Below are positions 1-9,600 of a DNA stretch of 64,000 nucleotides, piece by piece. Both the position numbers and the translations under genes were made by a program. The DNA comes from UBA1413 sp964650525 (GTDB lineage: Bacteria > Bacteroidota > Bacteroidia > Bacteroidales > Prolixibacteraceae). The DNA is taken from positions 1 through 64,000 of the forward strand of contig CAZYUA010000015.1 in NCBI GenBank assembly GCA_964650525.1, read 5' to 3'. Within the stretch, counting starts at the first letter, position 1. Each line of letters starts with the position of its first letter. Below the pieces are notes generated by a model, which searched no databases, had not been told where the DNA came from, and saw nothing but the letters and a program-made list of their open reading frames with translations.

Positions 1-207
1 TTTTAGTCAGGGTTTCACTCTTTTGGAGAGCAAGCAGCACAGTGAAGCCCTGACTTACTAAAGTGAAGCCCTGACTTTTTAGTCAGGGTTTCACTCTTTT
101 GGAGAGCTAGCAGCACAGTGAAGCCCTGACTTACTAAAGTGAAGCCCTGACTTTTTAGTCAGGGTTTCACTCTTTTGGAGAGCTAGCAGCACAGTGAAGC
201 CCTGACT
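1..207. repeat. Tandem 76-bp palindromic repeat, about 2.7 copies, cut by the window edge
   Basis: Units start at 1, 77 and 153 and are almost identical (one base differs near position 32). Each unit holds one forward arm AGTCAGGGTTTCACT (5-19, 81-95, 157-171) and copies of its near-perfect complement AGTGAAGCCCTGACT (41-55, 62-76, 117-131, 138-152, 193-207). The arms at 62-76 and 81-95 face each other across only TTTT, so a long hairpin with a 4-base loop forms at each unit junction; the arms within a unit form a second hairpin with a 21-base loop. No variable spacers are present, so it is not CRISPR. It may act as a terminator or an interspersed palindromic element; the function is unknown. 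The left end lies outside the window. Confidence 0.9.
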
Positions 208-503
208 ATACCCAGCTTATTTCAGGAATACGGGCGGCTGCATTTCAAACAAGAGATCAGCATAAAGGGGTAAAGTTCTTTACCATATTTTCACCCTGCC
301 CGACTTCGTCATTCAGGCGGGCGCTCTGCGGTTTTCGAACCCGCCCGAACCGAACGTTAAGATACTGTAGATTAAACAATTGCAATCGATACGTTTGGGC
401 GGAGAACCGTCGAGCCACTGTCGAATGCCGCAGTATTTAAACCCTTGAACGCCGCAGGCTTTAATCCGTGGTTATCTGTCCGATCCGTGTCATCTGTGTG
501 CCC
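208..503. other. Intergenic region, 3' side of the fibre-like gene
   Basis: No gene is recognised here. Two imperfect 16-base direct repeats (ATCCGTGGTTATCTGT at 464-479 and ATCCGTGTCATCTGTG at 483-498) lie just downstream of the stop codon of the minus-strand gene. Nothing else stands out. Confidence 0.5.
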
Positions 504-2573
504 TTACGGAGCCGGAATAAACAGCGCCGAAAATGATTCATATTCCAGATATACTACATCTTCGCCTGCCGTGGTTCCCCAGTGATATCCGACAATGTAG
601 TAATTGTAAGTACCTGCGGTGGTGACTGTGGCTACAGTGGTAACGGCGGTGGGTGACTGGTAAACTCCCCCGACCAGCTGATGTTCAAACTCCCACCAGG
701 TTTGAGCCAGTACACTGCTTGTCGGTTTTGTGGATATGCCCACACCGACCCAGGTTCCATCCAGGTAATTATGATTGGTGAAAAGTGCCCCTGTAAAGTT
801 CAGCATCACAAAGCCGGGTCCCGGAGCCTCCACAATCAGAGTATCCAGAGGGCCCCATGAATTCAGCGTGGTAATGGGTTTGTCTATCCCGACGGTGTTC
901 TTCTTATAGAACACCCTGGGGCTGTTCGTGACTTTCACTGCACTGGCGAAAAGAGTATCTTTCACCTGGGCGCTGCCGTTGACATGCAGTTTCTTTGCCG
1001 GAGAGGTGGTGCCGATCCCGGTATTGCCGCTGACATAAAACTTTCCCCCGTCAAAATACCCCGAGTATCCCGTAGCTGAGGTGACCTGTCCGAATACCCC
1101 TTTTCCGGTGGTCATATCAGATTTTCCATACACCCCCTGGTTGGAACCTTCTCCCCAGACCCCCGTGCTGCTGGTGTTTGTGGCAAGCCCCATCACACCG
1201 ATGCTGCTGGTACCCGTGGCTTCCCCCATGACGCCGCGCCCCTTGGAACCTGCTGCCTGACCATACACTCCATTGGCTGCACCAGCCGCTGAAGCGGCCA
1301 CTCCCCTCACTGCTGATAATCCCTCACTGGTCTGATTCAGTACCACATGCAGCTTTTCAGTCGGGGCAAGTGTTCCGATGCCCACCCTTTTATTGGCATT
1401 GTCGAATTTGATCCAGGTTGCATCACCGAACCGGCCGAAGGTAATATCTTCGGTGGTCAGCATGCTGAGATCCTCTGCCACCAGCCGCATGTCGCCCCCG
1501 GTTAAACCGGTTATCCGGGTTTTATCACTTCCGAAGTATATATTGGAAAGCAGATTTAATCCGATATCACCTCCGACGTTTAATTTACCCAGCCGGATCA
1601 TGTTTCCGATCTGTACCGAATCCGATGTTGTGGTCAGCCTGATAACCGCTCCGTCGTCGGTCCAGCCGCTGCTGCTGCCGCCTGTGGCATCTGCCGCCGG
1701 GGCCCAGGCGGTACCGTTCCATTTGAGCGCCTGACCTGTGGTGGCGCCAGCCTGGGCAATCTTGGCACCGGTTATTGCACCATTGGCAATTTTTTCGGCA
1801 ATTACCGCATTGTTTGCCAGTTTATCAGTAATGACCGCACCGTTCTGGATTTTGTCGGCACTCACCGCCAGGTTGCCCAACTTGGCTGTGGAAACCGTCT
1901 GGTCAGCCAGGTCAGCGGTAACAACGCCATTGTCCTGGATCTTTGCTGAGGTCACCCCGTTGTCGGCAATTTTTAACAGAGAGGTTCCTGTGCCGTTCCC
2001 GGTAAGTGAACCATCGGTAAGCACCGCCTGCGTTCCCCAGTTATCCCCCGAAGTGCCTCCGGAGGGCAGCGTCACCGATCCGCCGCTCTTATCCAGGGTA
2101 AGCACGGTCCCGCTGATGGAGATCTTCTGCAATTCGTTGGTGGCATCGGCATCTCCATCGGCGTTATTCTCTACCTCCCGGGCATAGAGGGCATAGGGAA
2201 CACTCAGCAATTGGCTGGTCCCCATAGCCTGGTAAGAAGTGCCCCCGTTGGGATCCATCTCCACTTTTAGAAAATAATCACCGGCTCCCCAGTTTATCCC
2301 GGCAAAACTACCGGTAACCGGGATTCCCTTTCCGATTTCCAGGTCGACCAGCCCAAAGGCATTGGTCGTTTTTCCGGTATGCGTCTCGCTATAGACGGCA
2401 GTACCGGTGGCACTGCTGCTCAGGATACCGATCCGGAAGCTTACCGATTTGTTCGCCAGCACTTCACCGGAGGTATTGCGTGCTACTGCCTGGTATTTGA
2501 ATGCCCGCGGTGCCTGGGCAATTGAGTTCAGCCCTATCAGGCTAAACAGGATCAGTGTAATCAATGTTTTCAT
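504..2573 (-). CDS. Secreted fibre-like protein with coiled repeat stalk
   Basis: A 689-residue protein with a clear Sec signal peptide (hydrophobic residues 4-18, cleavage after IAQA). Residues about 20-130 form the N-terminal beta-rich domain common in secreted Bacteroidota proteins. Residues about 198-278 are a run of roughly 11-residue repeats (NGVTSAKI, NGAVITDKL, NNAVIAEKI, NGAITGAKI) like the trimeric stalk of tail fibres or adhesins. Two later segments, VGIGTLAPTEKLHV near 398 and TGIGTTSPAKKLHV near 521, match the motif that precedes fibre head domains. I see no T9SS sorting domain, no lipobox and no S74 chaperone signature. It is probably an extracellular trimeric fibre; the ligand is unknown. 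The start at 2573 places the signal peptide at the N-terminus. Confidence 0.75.
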   Translation of the reverse strand: MKTLITLILFSLIGLNSIAQAPRAFKYQAVARNTSGEVLANKSVSFRIGILSSSATGTAVYSETHTGKTTNAFGLVDLEIGKGIPVTGSFAGINWGAGDYFLKVEMDPNGGTSYQAMGTSQLLSVPYALYAREVENNADGDADATNELQKISISGTVLTLDKSGGSVTLPSGGTSGDNWGTQAVLTDGSLTGNGTGTSLLKIADNGVTSAKIQDNGVVTADLADQTVSTAKLGNLAVSADKIQNGAVITDKLANNAVIAEKIANGAITGAKIAQAGATTGQALKWNGTAWAPAADATGGSSSGWTDDGAVIRLTTTSDSVQIGNMIRLGKLNVGGDIGLNLLSNIYFGSDKTRITGLTGGDMRLVAEDLSMLTTEDITFGRFGDATWIKFDNANKRVGIGTLAPTEKLHVVLNQTSEGLSAVRGVAASAAGAANGVYGQAAGSKGRGVMGEATGTSSIGVMGLATNTSSTGVWGEGSNQGVYGKSDMTTGKGVFGQVTSATGYSGYFDGGKFYVSGNTGIGTTSPAKKLHVNGSAQVKDTLFASAVKVTNSPRVFYKKNTVGIDKPITTLNSWGPLDTLIVEAPGPGFVMLNFTGALFTNHNYLDGTWVGVGISTKPTSSVLAQTWWEFEHQLVGGVYQSPTAVTTVATVTTAGTYNYYIVGYHWGTTAGEDVVYLEYESFSALFIPAP

Positions 2574-2897
2574 TTCACTCGTACATGATTAAGTTAATCT
2601 TATGATATTCAATTATAGGTTGTTGAATGATTCATTCAGCTTTTCATTTCCGTGTAACTCGCATGGAAAATAGTTCCATCAGCTTTTGTACCTGCGCACC
2701 GAAGTGCTTCGGCACACAAGTGTGGCGGGCTCGCAAGGCTCGTTTCGTTGGAATATAGGGTATACAAGTTAAGTTAAATTTTCTGCAAACACAACAGTTA
2801 ATTTTATTCATATTACTCAACATATCTCAATCTTGAAAAAATGATCACAAACTGGTACAATGCCCGGCGGGATTAATGACCAGTTTTGCTGCAGCTT

Positions 2898-2905
2898 TAC
2901 CTTTG
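2898..2905 (+). promoter_or_regulatory. Candidate Bacteroidota -7 box upstream of acyltransferase
   Basis: TACCTTTG matches TAnnTTTG exactly and sits 129 bases before the preferred ATG. No clear -33 TTG lies at the usual distance. Confidence 0.4.
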
Positions 2906-3018
2906 CGATGATTTTCCCTCTGTCAGGGTACAGACTGTTCAACGGATGATTTGCCCCTATGGTGGATAAGAGCGATTGGTTTCGTTTCAGAAGGGATGGT
3001 CCTTTACGGAAAAATCGC

Positions 3019-3026
3019 TATTTTTG
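3019..3026 (+). promoter_or_regulatory. Candidate -7 box right before acyltransferase start
   Basis: TATTTTTG matches TAnnTTTG exactly and ends 8 bases before the ATG at 3035, which would give a nearly leaderless transcript. It also argues against translation starting upstream at TTG 2951 or ATG 2996. Confidence 0.4.
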
Positions 3027-3034
3027 GCTTTGCG

Positions 3035-3889
3035 ATGAATGCAGTCAATCCACAGGACTTTGAGTCTTTGTCGCCTGTTTTCAGGGGAAAAAGAGGACAA
3101 AGGCTGGCTAAGCTGGTCATGCGCATTACGGCCGCTGACAAATTCAACCGGGTGTACCACCAATCAAGCCACCTCACCGGATCGGCTTTCATGTGCGATT
3201 TTTTACGCGGTATCGGCGTGGAATATGGGGTTGCCCATGCAGAAAGACTGCAATCCCTGTCTTCAGGAGCCTTTATTACCGTGTCAAATCATCCTTATGG
3301 CGGACTCGACGGAACCATCACCATGGACCTCCTGATGGCCATGCGGCCCGATTATAAGTTTATGGTTAACCAGTTGCTTTCGTATGTGAAAGCGGTTAAA
3401 GAAAATTTTATCTGGGTCTCACCCGCGACAAACAACTCCTCCGGGATTAAAGCCGCCAACCTCAGCGCCATGCGGGAAACCTTGAAACATCTGCGTGGCG
3501 GGCATCCCGTAGGCTTTTTCCCCTCCGGGGCAGTCTCCGACTTCAGGCTGAGAGATTTCCAAATCAGCGACCGGGAATGGCAGAAAAGTATCATCAACCT
3601 TATATATTCTGCAAAAGTACCTGTTGTACCCATTCGCTTTTTTGACCGGAACTCAGCATTTTTCTATTTTCTGGGTTTAATAGACTGGAGGATCCGCTCC
3701 CTCAGAATTCTGCATGAGCTGTTTAATAAAAGGAAGCATCAGCCCCGGCTTGCTATCGGGAAAATCATTTCTGTCAGTGAACTGGAGCAGTTTACCGATG
3801 CCTCTTCCTTTGGAACTTTTCTGAGGAAAGCTGTCTATGAAATGCCGGTGCCGGAATTGTTCACACCCCGGAGCGCACTGGTTTTTTAG
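3035..3889 (+). CDS. LPLAT-family acyltransferase (GlsB-like)
   Basis: A 284-residue lysophospholipid/N-acyl transferase-type enzyme. The signature NHPYGGLDG has five residues between the catalytic His and Asp. This spacing is known in the Bacteroidota branch of LPLAT that includes GlsB-type glycine N-acyltransferases, rather than the usual HX4D of PlsC. A second block, GFFPSGAVSDF, matches the acyl-acceptor glycine/proline block. It likely acts at the cytoplasmic membrane face, moving acyl chains from acyl-ACP or acyl-CoA onto a lipid precursor. The ATG at 3035 is preferred because the family normally begins close to this sequence (MNAVNPQDF) and a -7 box lies just upstream; in-frame starts at 2951 (TTG) and 2996 would add up to 28 residues. 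The partner GlsA is not in the window, so the exact substrate is inferred only weakly. Confidence 0.8.
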   Translation: MNAVNPQDFESLSPVFRGKRGQRLAKLVMRITAADKFNRVYHQSSHLTGSAFMCDFLRGIGVEYGVAHAERLQSLSSGAFITVSNHPYGGLDGTITMDLLMAMRPDYKFMVNQLLSYVKAVKENFIWVSPATNNSSGIKAANLSAMRETLKHLRGGHPVGFFPSGAVSDFRLRDFQISDREWQKSIINLIYSAKVPVVPIRFFDRNSAFFYFLGLIDWRIRSLRILHELFNKRKHQPRLAIGKIISVSELEQFTDASSFGTFLRKAVYEMPVPELFTPRSALVF

Positions 3890-4090
3890 GAGCTGCTCTT
3901 TAGCCCGGGTCTGTTTCTTTCCACTTTGGGTCGCCGGCACTTTCTGAATGGATGATTCCAGTGATCAGTGACCCATTCTCCTTCCCGAAGCCAATCCACG
4001 AAGGATCCGGGGACTGTTTTTTTAATATTGCATTGCTGAAGTTTTTTTTATTGATTTGTATGGCACAGTTATAGTTGAAAAAACCAAACC

Positions 4091-5668
4091 ATGAAGCCGG
4101 CATTGAAAGGAGCGATGGCACTGTTGACAGTGGGAGCGGGGGCATTTGCCTGCAGCCAGAAGGAAGCAACGCCGCTGCAGCCCAATATTTTGTTTATCAT
4201 GAGCGACGACCATGCCTACCAGGCTGTCAGTGCCTATGGTCATGGCCTTAACAGTACACCTCATATAGACAGGCTGGCACGCGAAGGAGCCATCTTTCAC
4301 CGTGCCTGTGTGACCAACTCCATCTGCGCTCCGAGCAGGGCAACCATACTGACAGGAAAATACAACCATATCAACGGGAAAGTGGACAACCACCAACCTT
4401 TTAACTGGGACCAGCCCAGTTTCCCCAAACTGCTTCAGCAGGCGGGTTACCAGACGGCGCTGATCGGAAAGATCCACCTCGACGGAGAGCCGCAGGGATT
4501 TGATTATTGGAACGTCCTTCCCGGTCAGGGACAGTACTACAATCCCGATTTCATCGAGATGGGCGAGAGGAAACGGATCCCCGGCTATTGCACGGAAATA
4601 ACCACTGAAACTGCCCTGGACTGGTTATCGAACAAGCGGGATAAATCCAGGCCTTTTTGTCTGATGTTTCACCAGAAAGCACCCCACCGTAACTGGCAAC
4701 CTGCTCCCCAATACCTGGATCTTTATGATGATAAGACCTTTAACCCTCCGGTCACCTATTTCGACGACTACAGCAACCGGGGTAGGGCAGCCAGGGAGCA
4801 GGAAATGGAAATTGCCGTCGATGGCCGCTGGGGCCACGACTTTAAGCTCATCGTTGACCCTCAGGGCGACAGCACTGGTTTTTATAATGAACTCAGACGC
4901 ATGGACGATAAGCAGCGAACCCGGTGGATGGAAGCTTATGAAGGTGAAAATGAAGCCTTCCTGAATGCCAACCTCCGGGACAAAGAGCTCGCCCTTTGGA
5001 AATTCAACCGGTATATCAAGGATTATCTCCGTACAATCCAGTCGGTCGACGACGGGGTAGGGGCGGTACTCGACTACCTCGACCAAAACGGACTGGCTGA
5101 GAATACCGTGGTAGTATACACTTCCGACCAGGGGTTTTACCTCGGGGAACACGGCTGGTTCGACAAACGGTTCATGTACGAGGAATCACTCCGCACCCCT
5201 CTGATTATCCGGTATCCGGGGGAAATAAAAGCCGGGACGGTAATCAATGACCTGGTGCTTAACCTCGATTATGCTCCCACTTTCCTTGATTACGCCGGCG
5301 TTAACATCCCGGAAGATATGCAGGGGGAATCGTTCCGTCGGCTTGCTGCCGGGAAAAAGGGTGCCTGGCGCGATGCTGTTTACTACCACTACTACGAATT
5401 TCCGGCAGAACACAAGGTGAAACGCCATTACGGCATCCGCACCGACCGCTATAAACTGATCCATTTTTATTACGACGTGGATGAGTGGGAGCTGTATGAT
5501 CTTGAAGTGGATCCTATGGAAATGAAAAATGTCTACGCCGACCCGGCCTATGCGGAGGTTCAATCCTCGCTGCATGTGAAACTGGAAGAACTCCGGGCAC
5601 AGTATGGCGATTCTGAAGAACTGGACAAGCAATACCTCGATGCCTTTCTTACATCCAAAAATGAGTAA
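4091..5668 (+). CDS. Lipoprotein sulfatase, S1 family
   Basis: A 525-residue type I sulfatase that hydrolyses sulfate esters, probably on a glycan. The N-terminus is a lipoprotein signal with lipobox Cys21. Metal-binding DD occurs at about 39-40. The formylglycine motif CAPSR places the modified Cys at residue 79, so a separate maturase is needed; none is in the window. Other family marks are GKIH near 130, DQGFYLGEHGWFDK near 345-360, and a C-terminal DUF4976-like segment with a YGIRTDRYKLIHFY pattern. The motif set resembles N-acetylglucosamine-6-sulfatase-type S1 enzymes, but the substrate cannot be fixed from sequence alone. It lies 42 bases upstream of the sirtuin in the same direction. 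No SusC/SusD genes are nearby, so it is outside an ordinary polysaccharide utilisation locus. Confidence 0.9.
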   Translation: MKPALKGAMALLTVGAGAFACSQKEATPLQPNILFIMSDDHAYQAVSAYGHGLNSTPHIDRLAREGAIFHRACVTNSICAPSRATILTGKYNHINGKVDNHQPFNWDQPSFPKLLQQAGYQTALIGKIHLDGEPQGFDYWNVLPGQGQYYNPDFIEMGERKRIPGYCTEITTETALDWLSNKRDKSRPFCLMFHQKAPHRNWQPAPQYLDLYDDKTFNPPVTYFDDYSNRGRAAREQEMEIAVDGRWGHDFKLIVDPQGDSTGFYNELRRMDDKQRTRWMEAYEGENEAFLNANLRDKELALWKFNRYIKDYLRTIQSVDDGVGAVLDYLDQNGLAENTVVVYTSDQGFYLGEHGWFDKRFMYEESLRTPLIIRYPGEIKAGTVINDLVLNLDYAPTFLDYAGVNIPEDMQGESFRRLAAGKKGAWRDAVYYHYYEFPAEHKVKRHYGIRTDRYKLIHFYYDVDEWELYDLEVDPMEMKNVYADPAYAEVQSSLHVKLEELRAQYGDSEELDKQYLDAFLTSKNE

Positions 5669-5710
5669 GGCCGCATCCGGGAGGGAAGGCCACCTTATAA
5701 ATACAACGGA

Positions 5711-6451
5711 ATGGAACAGAATGACAAGCTGAAACTGGCAGCCCGGAAGATCCGGGAATCACGGTTTACCCTGGCTTTTACGGGTGCTGGGATCAGCGTT
5801 GAAAGCGGGATTCCTCCTTTCAGGGGAGCCGACGGACTCTGGAACCGGTATGATCCGAAAGTTTTGGAAATCAGCTATTTTTATGATCATGGAGCCGAAT
5901 GCTGGAACTATATCCGGGAGATCTTTTACACTCATTTTGCCGATGCCCGCCCCAACAGGGCTCACGATGCCCTGGCGCAACTGGAGCATGCCGGCCTCTT
6001 GCAAGCGGTGGTTACCCAGAACATAGACAACCTTCACCAGTTGGCCGGCAGCCGCAATGTGGTGGAATTCCACGGCTGCTCCGCCAGGTTGGTATGCCCG
6101 GAATGCCATACCTGCTATCCTGCCGGCGATTTTGATCTCTCGGCCATCCCGCCACTTTGCACCCATGAGGGGCAGATACTGAAACCTGACTTTGTATTCT
6201 TCGGGGAGGGTATTCCCGATAAGGCCTGGAATCAGGCCTTCGAGTATGCCGACAACGCTGAAGTGTGCCTGATCATCGGTTCCGGAGGCGAAGTGTATCC
6301 TGCATCCCTGGTTCCGCAGAAGGCTGCTGAAAGGGGGGCCTTTGTCATCGAAATCAATACGGAAGAATCCGGATTCACCAATCTCTCAGACCTCCACATC
6401 CGGGGAAAAGCCGGAGAAATCCTGCCGCTGCTCCTGAAGGCTATCGGGTAA
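5711..6451 (+). CDS. SIR2-family NAD-dependent protein deacylase
   Basis: A 246-residue cytosolic sirtuin that removes acyl groups from lysines using NAD. It shows GAGISVESGIPPFRG (residues 25-39), TQNID (102-106), the catalytic His121 in EFHG, and KPDFVFFGE (158-166). The zinc module is unusual: Cys129 and Cys132 are followed by an extra Cys135, then Cys150, while the position of the normal fourth Cys is Glu153 (CTHEG instead of CxxCG). Zinc may therefore be bound by a different Cys set. Ala, Tyr and Arg patterns of sirtuin-5-like desuccinylases were not established. It is probably co-transcribed with the sulfatase upstream, though no functional link is obvious. Confidence 0.9.
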   Translation: MEQNDKLKLAARKIRESRFTLAFTGAGISVESGIPPFRGADGLWNRYDPKVLEISYFYDHGAECWNYIREIFYTHFADARPNRAHDALAQLEHAGLLQAVVTQNIDNLHQLAGSRNVVEFHGCSARLVCPECHTCYPAGDFDLSAIPPLCTHEGQILKPDFVFFGEGIPDKAWNQAFEYADNAEVCLIIGSGGEVYPASLVPQKAAERGAFVIEINTEESGFTNLSDLHIRGKAGEILPLLLKAIG

Positions 6452-6594
6452 CGATGAGGGCTTTGCTTACGAATCCCCGCACCTAAACGCGGACCGGCAG
6501 GATGCCCATTGAAGGAGCAGCCTCCTCAAACAGCCAACCCTTCCCAGTTTGGGGCCACCCGTAAGAACGGATTCTCCAATAGCCTAGCCGGGAT

Positions 6595-6626
6595 GTGAAT
6601 TTGCTAAGTGGACTTAGCAAATTCAC
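6595..6626. terminator. Perfect hairpin between converging genes
   Basis: GTGAATTTGCTAAGT (6595-6609) is exactly complementary to ACTTAGCAAATTCAC (6612-6626), leaving effectively a 4-base TGGA loop. It lies between the converging sirtuin and giant T9SS genes. There is no T-tract on either side, so a bidirectional terminator is likely but not certain. Confidence 0.6.
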
Positions 6627-6665
6627 AAAGCCCCGTTGCATGCTTTATCGCGGGATGATCGAAAC

Positions 6666-9600
6666 CTACCGGTGATGGATGACCAGTTTCTGCCGGAAAA
6701 TCCTTTCGTTTGCCTTCAAAACCACAAAATAGAGACCATCGGGGATGCCGGAAAGCTTCATTTCAACGACCTGTCTGCCCGGAGAATCCTGCAGCCTCCC
6801 GGTTTTCAACACTGTTCTTCCGTTGACATCTTCGAGTGCCAGGGTATAGGCGGTTTCCGGAATCCCGGCGAAGGTAACCTGGCACCGGTCTGAGGCTGGA
6901 TTGGGAAATACACGGAACGGGTCTTGTCCTGTCAGAGGTTCCCGGTTACCAGTTTTTACATCAATGGTTGTGGAAGCATCCGGGTTGGTTTTAAATGGCT
7001 CGGTCAGTCCCAGACTGTCGGCAGCCACACTGAAAAATTCGTACCGGAAACCGTCTTTCCCCCTGAATACAGCTTCCCCGGTACCGTCAGCTACTTTCCA
7101 TAACACAAACGCACTGTCGTTCACAGAAGTAAATATGTTGATCTTAGAAATAGCACTCCCCTGGTCACTCCCGTTCCAGGATACGGTAAAGAGACTGTCT
7201 TCGGTGGTAAAGGGAAGCGGACTCACCCGGCTTACCGGGGCCCTGTCGTCGATGGTATTGGAAAACAGGTTGGTCTGAATCGGTGCATTCAGGTCAAAAA
7301 CAATGGAAGCCCTGTTGGTAATCCGGTCCCCATGACTTACTGATTGTTTCAGCTTGCAACTGAAGGTGACATTTCCTTCTCCTTCAGGGCTATTCGAGTT
7401 GGGCGGAAGAAATCCCAGGTCGGGGTCTTCGGTAAACTCGAGGGTGATCCGGTCGAGGGAATGAAAATCCCAGGAAACCACACCTGAAAGTGTGTCGAGT
7501 TTCCCGTGCACCTGGACAATGATGTTTTTCTTCGGGTATCTGTCCACCAGGATCCTGAACTCCTTGGCAAATGCCTGGATCCTAAGGGTCGTATCACCAA
7601 AGGTAATGGTGCCGAAACTGAAAGTGCTGAAATCGAATTTTCCGGTGTCGAGGGTATCTTTGACAAAAACCTCCAGGGCAGGAGCACCGGCTGTTTTTTT
7701 GTTTTCAAAGAAAATGGTATAATTCAGGTTCCCTTCTTTCGAAATATAATGCTCTGCGGTATATCCCTGTGGTCCGGCTTTTTCGTTCGGATCAAAGGAA
7801 GTGACTCCCCGGCTGTTCAGTTTGTTCTGTGATTTCTTCCTGAACTTCCTCCAGCATCCTTCGGTGGCATCAGACCCATCCTTGATATCGATGGCTGTAT
7901 TCACCAGGCTGATACCAAGGCTCACGGCAGTGCCTAATCCGGGTACAAAACTGGCGCCGCACTGGACTGCAGACCCCATTATGGATACGCCTTTCCACAA
8001 CCAGCTGCCCCAGGTGTCCGGCTTGAGTGATTCGGGGGTGACATGGCCAATAGGATCTACCGTTTTGTCGATGATGGACCAACACGCGAGTCCCGGTATG
8101 ACGGAAGCTCCCATATTCACCATCCCGCCGTACCATGCTTTCATGGCAGCTGCCGTGATGCAGGCCCGTACTTCGACAGGCATAGGCTCAGCCGATTTCA
8201 GGTTATAATCGATCGTTTCATAAAGCGGGTCGAGCATCCAGGAGTCCATGGTCAGGGAACCTGTACCCGTTAAACGAACACGAACCCGGGTACTCTTGGA
8301 GGTGCCGGCGGCAATATAGGGTATGTAAAAAGGATAAATCCTCATCCTCCGGTTTTCGTAGCCCGACAGCGTGTCAGAGACATAATAAATGTCCACCGAA
8401 TCCCGGATGCGGGTGAAGTCAGGCCCCAGTGCCTCGACTCCTTTCGCCATGACAATGTTCACATCCGGAAATTCCACCTCAAGTCCGGGCAAATCGTTCA
8501 CTATATATACCAGAATGGTCCCCAGGGCATCGGTGTTGGAAGTATTCCCGTAATTGATGGTAAATGTCTGCCAGCGATTGATCAGGAACCGGTCGCGTCC
8601 TGAAAGTGACATCCAGGGTTGGCTTCTTTCTCCTTTTTCGATGGTGAACCACGCAGGCAGGGTCAGGGTTTTCTCTCCCGGAGTTTCTATGACCACATCG
8701 TAAATACCCAGCGGTTTGTTCTTGAGGTTGAATCTTGCCTGCAGGGACTCGCCAACTCCGTCGGTCACCCAGGTTGAGTCGGCTTTGATGACCGTTGTTC
8801 CGGCTTTCAGGGAGAGTGTACTGCTGTTTTTAAAACCCGCTCCGAAAATATACATTGACAGCTGACCGGTATTGCCCCCGAAACGGGGTTCGGCTGTCTC
8901 CACCAGCGGTTGGAAATTGGTAATCCCCAACGCAGAGGACGATAAAAGATAATGGCCGTACGACGGAGCTTTGTTAACAGTGACAATGTTGTTTGTTTTG
9001 TCGATGGCTATTCCCGATTTGATTCTTTTCCAGGTCAGTCCTGCATTGGGGGAATGGAAAACTTTCAGCGAATCCTCCATGTTCCCGTTCAGTGCATCCT
9101 CCTGGTAGGTAAGTTTCAGCCAGTTCAATGAATCGGAAAACAATCCCGGGCTGTTTCTGATCCGCCACCAGGAACTGACCGTACCGGTAGCTGTTGGATG
9201 TAACTGGTACCCATAATGATCGACAGTGAGTTGGGTGACAGCTGTTTTTGCAGGTGTATTGGCCGAAGCAGCAAAGTAATTCCAGGTTGCAGCCGAGGTA
9301 TTGTCAATGTCCTGCGAAATGGTTATACGTCCGTAATTCTTCAATTTTGAGCTGTTCAATGTTGCCGGGGCGGTCAGGATTGCCCCCGGTTTGACCGTGC
9401 AGAAGGCGGAGGGGTTGTTTGTGAAATTGAGGTTGGGCAGAAAATTGTCACCCACCAGGCTGATGTTGTTGTCTATATAAATGGTTGCCTTGATGGCATT
9501 GGCCTGCTTGCCCCCGAAGGTGCGGTCGCCGGTGCCGGTCAGATATATATAACCGGGCCACAGAATCTTGTTATTCTCTATATTGCCGCTCACCGACAAG

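Larger units (their letters stand above)
2574..3034. other. Divergent intergenic region with promoter boxes and small hairpins
   Basis: This stretch separates the minus-strand fibre gene from the plus-strand acyltransferase. It holds two plus-strand -7 boxes (listed separately), a short hairpin CCGAAG-TG-CTTCGG (2699-2712) immediately followed by CACAC-AA-GTGTG (2713-2724), and a near-consensus minus-strand box (complement TATAATTG, 2610-2617) that could serve the fibre gene. No RNA gene is recognised. Confidence 0.5.

Noticed and set aside
1..207. Repeat array as CRISPR
   Set aside because: The repeated unit is contiguous and 76 bp long with no variable spacers, and no cas genes are near.
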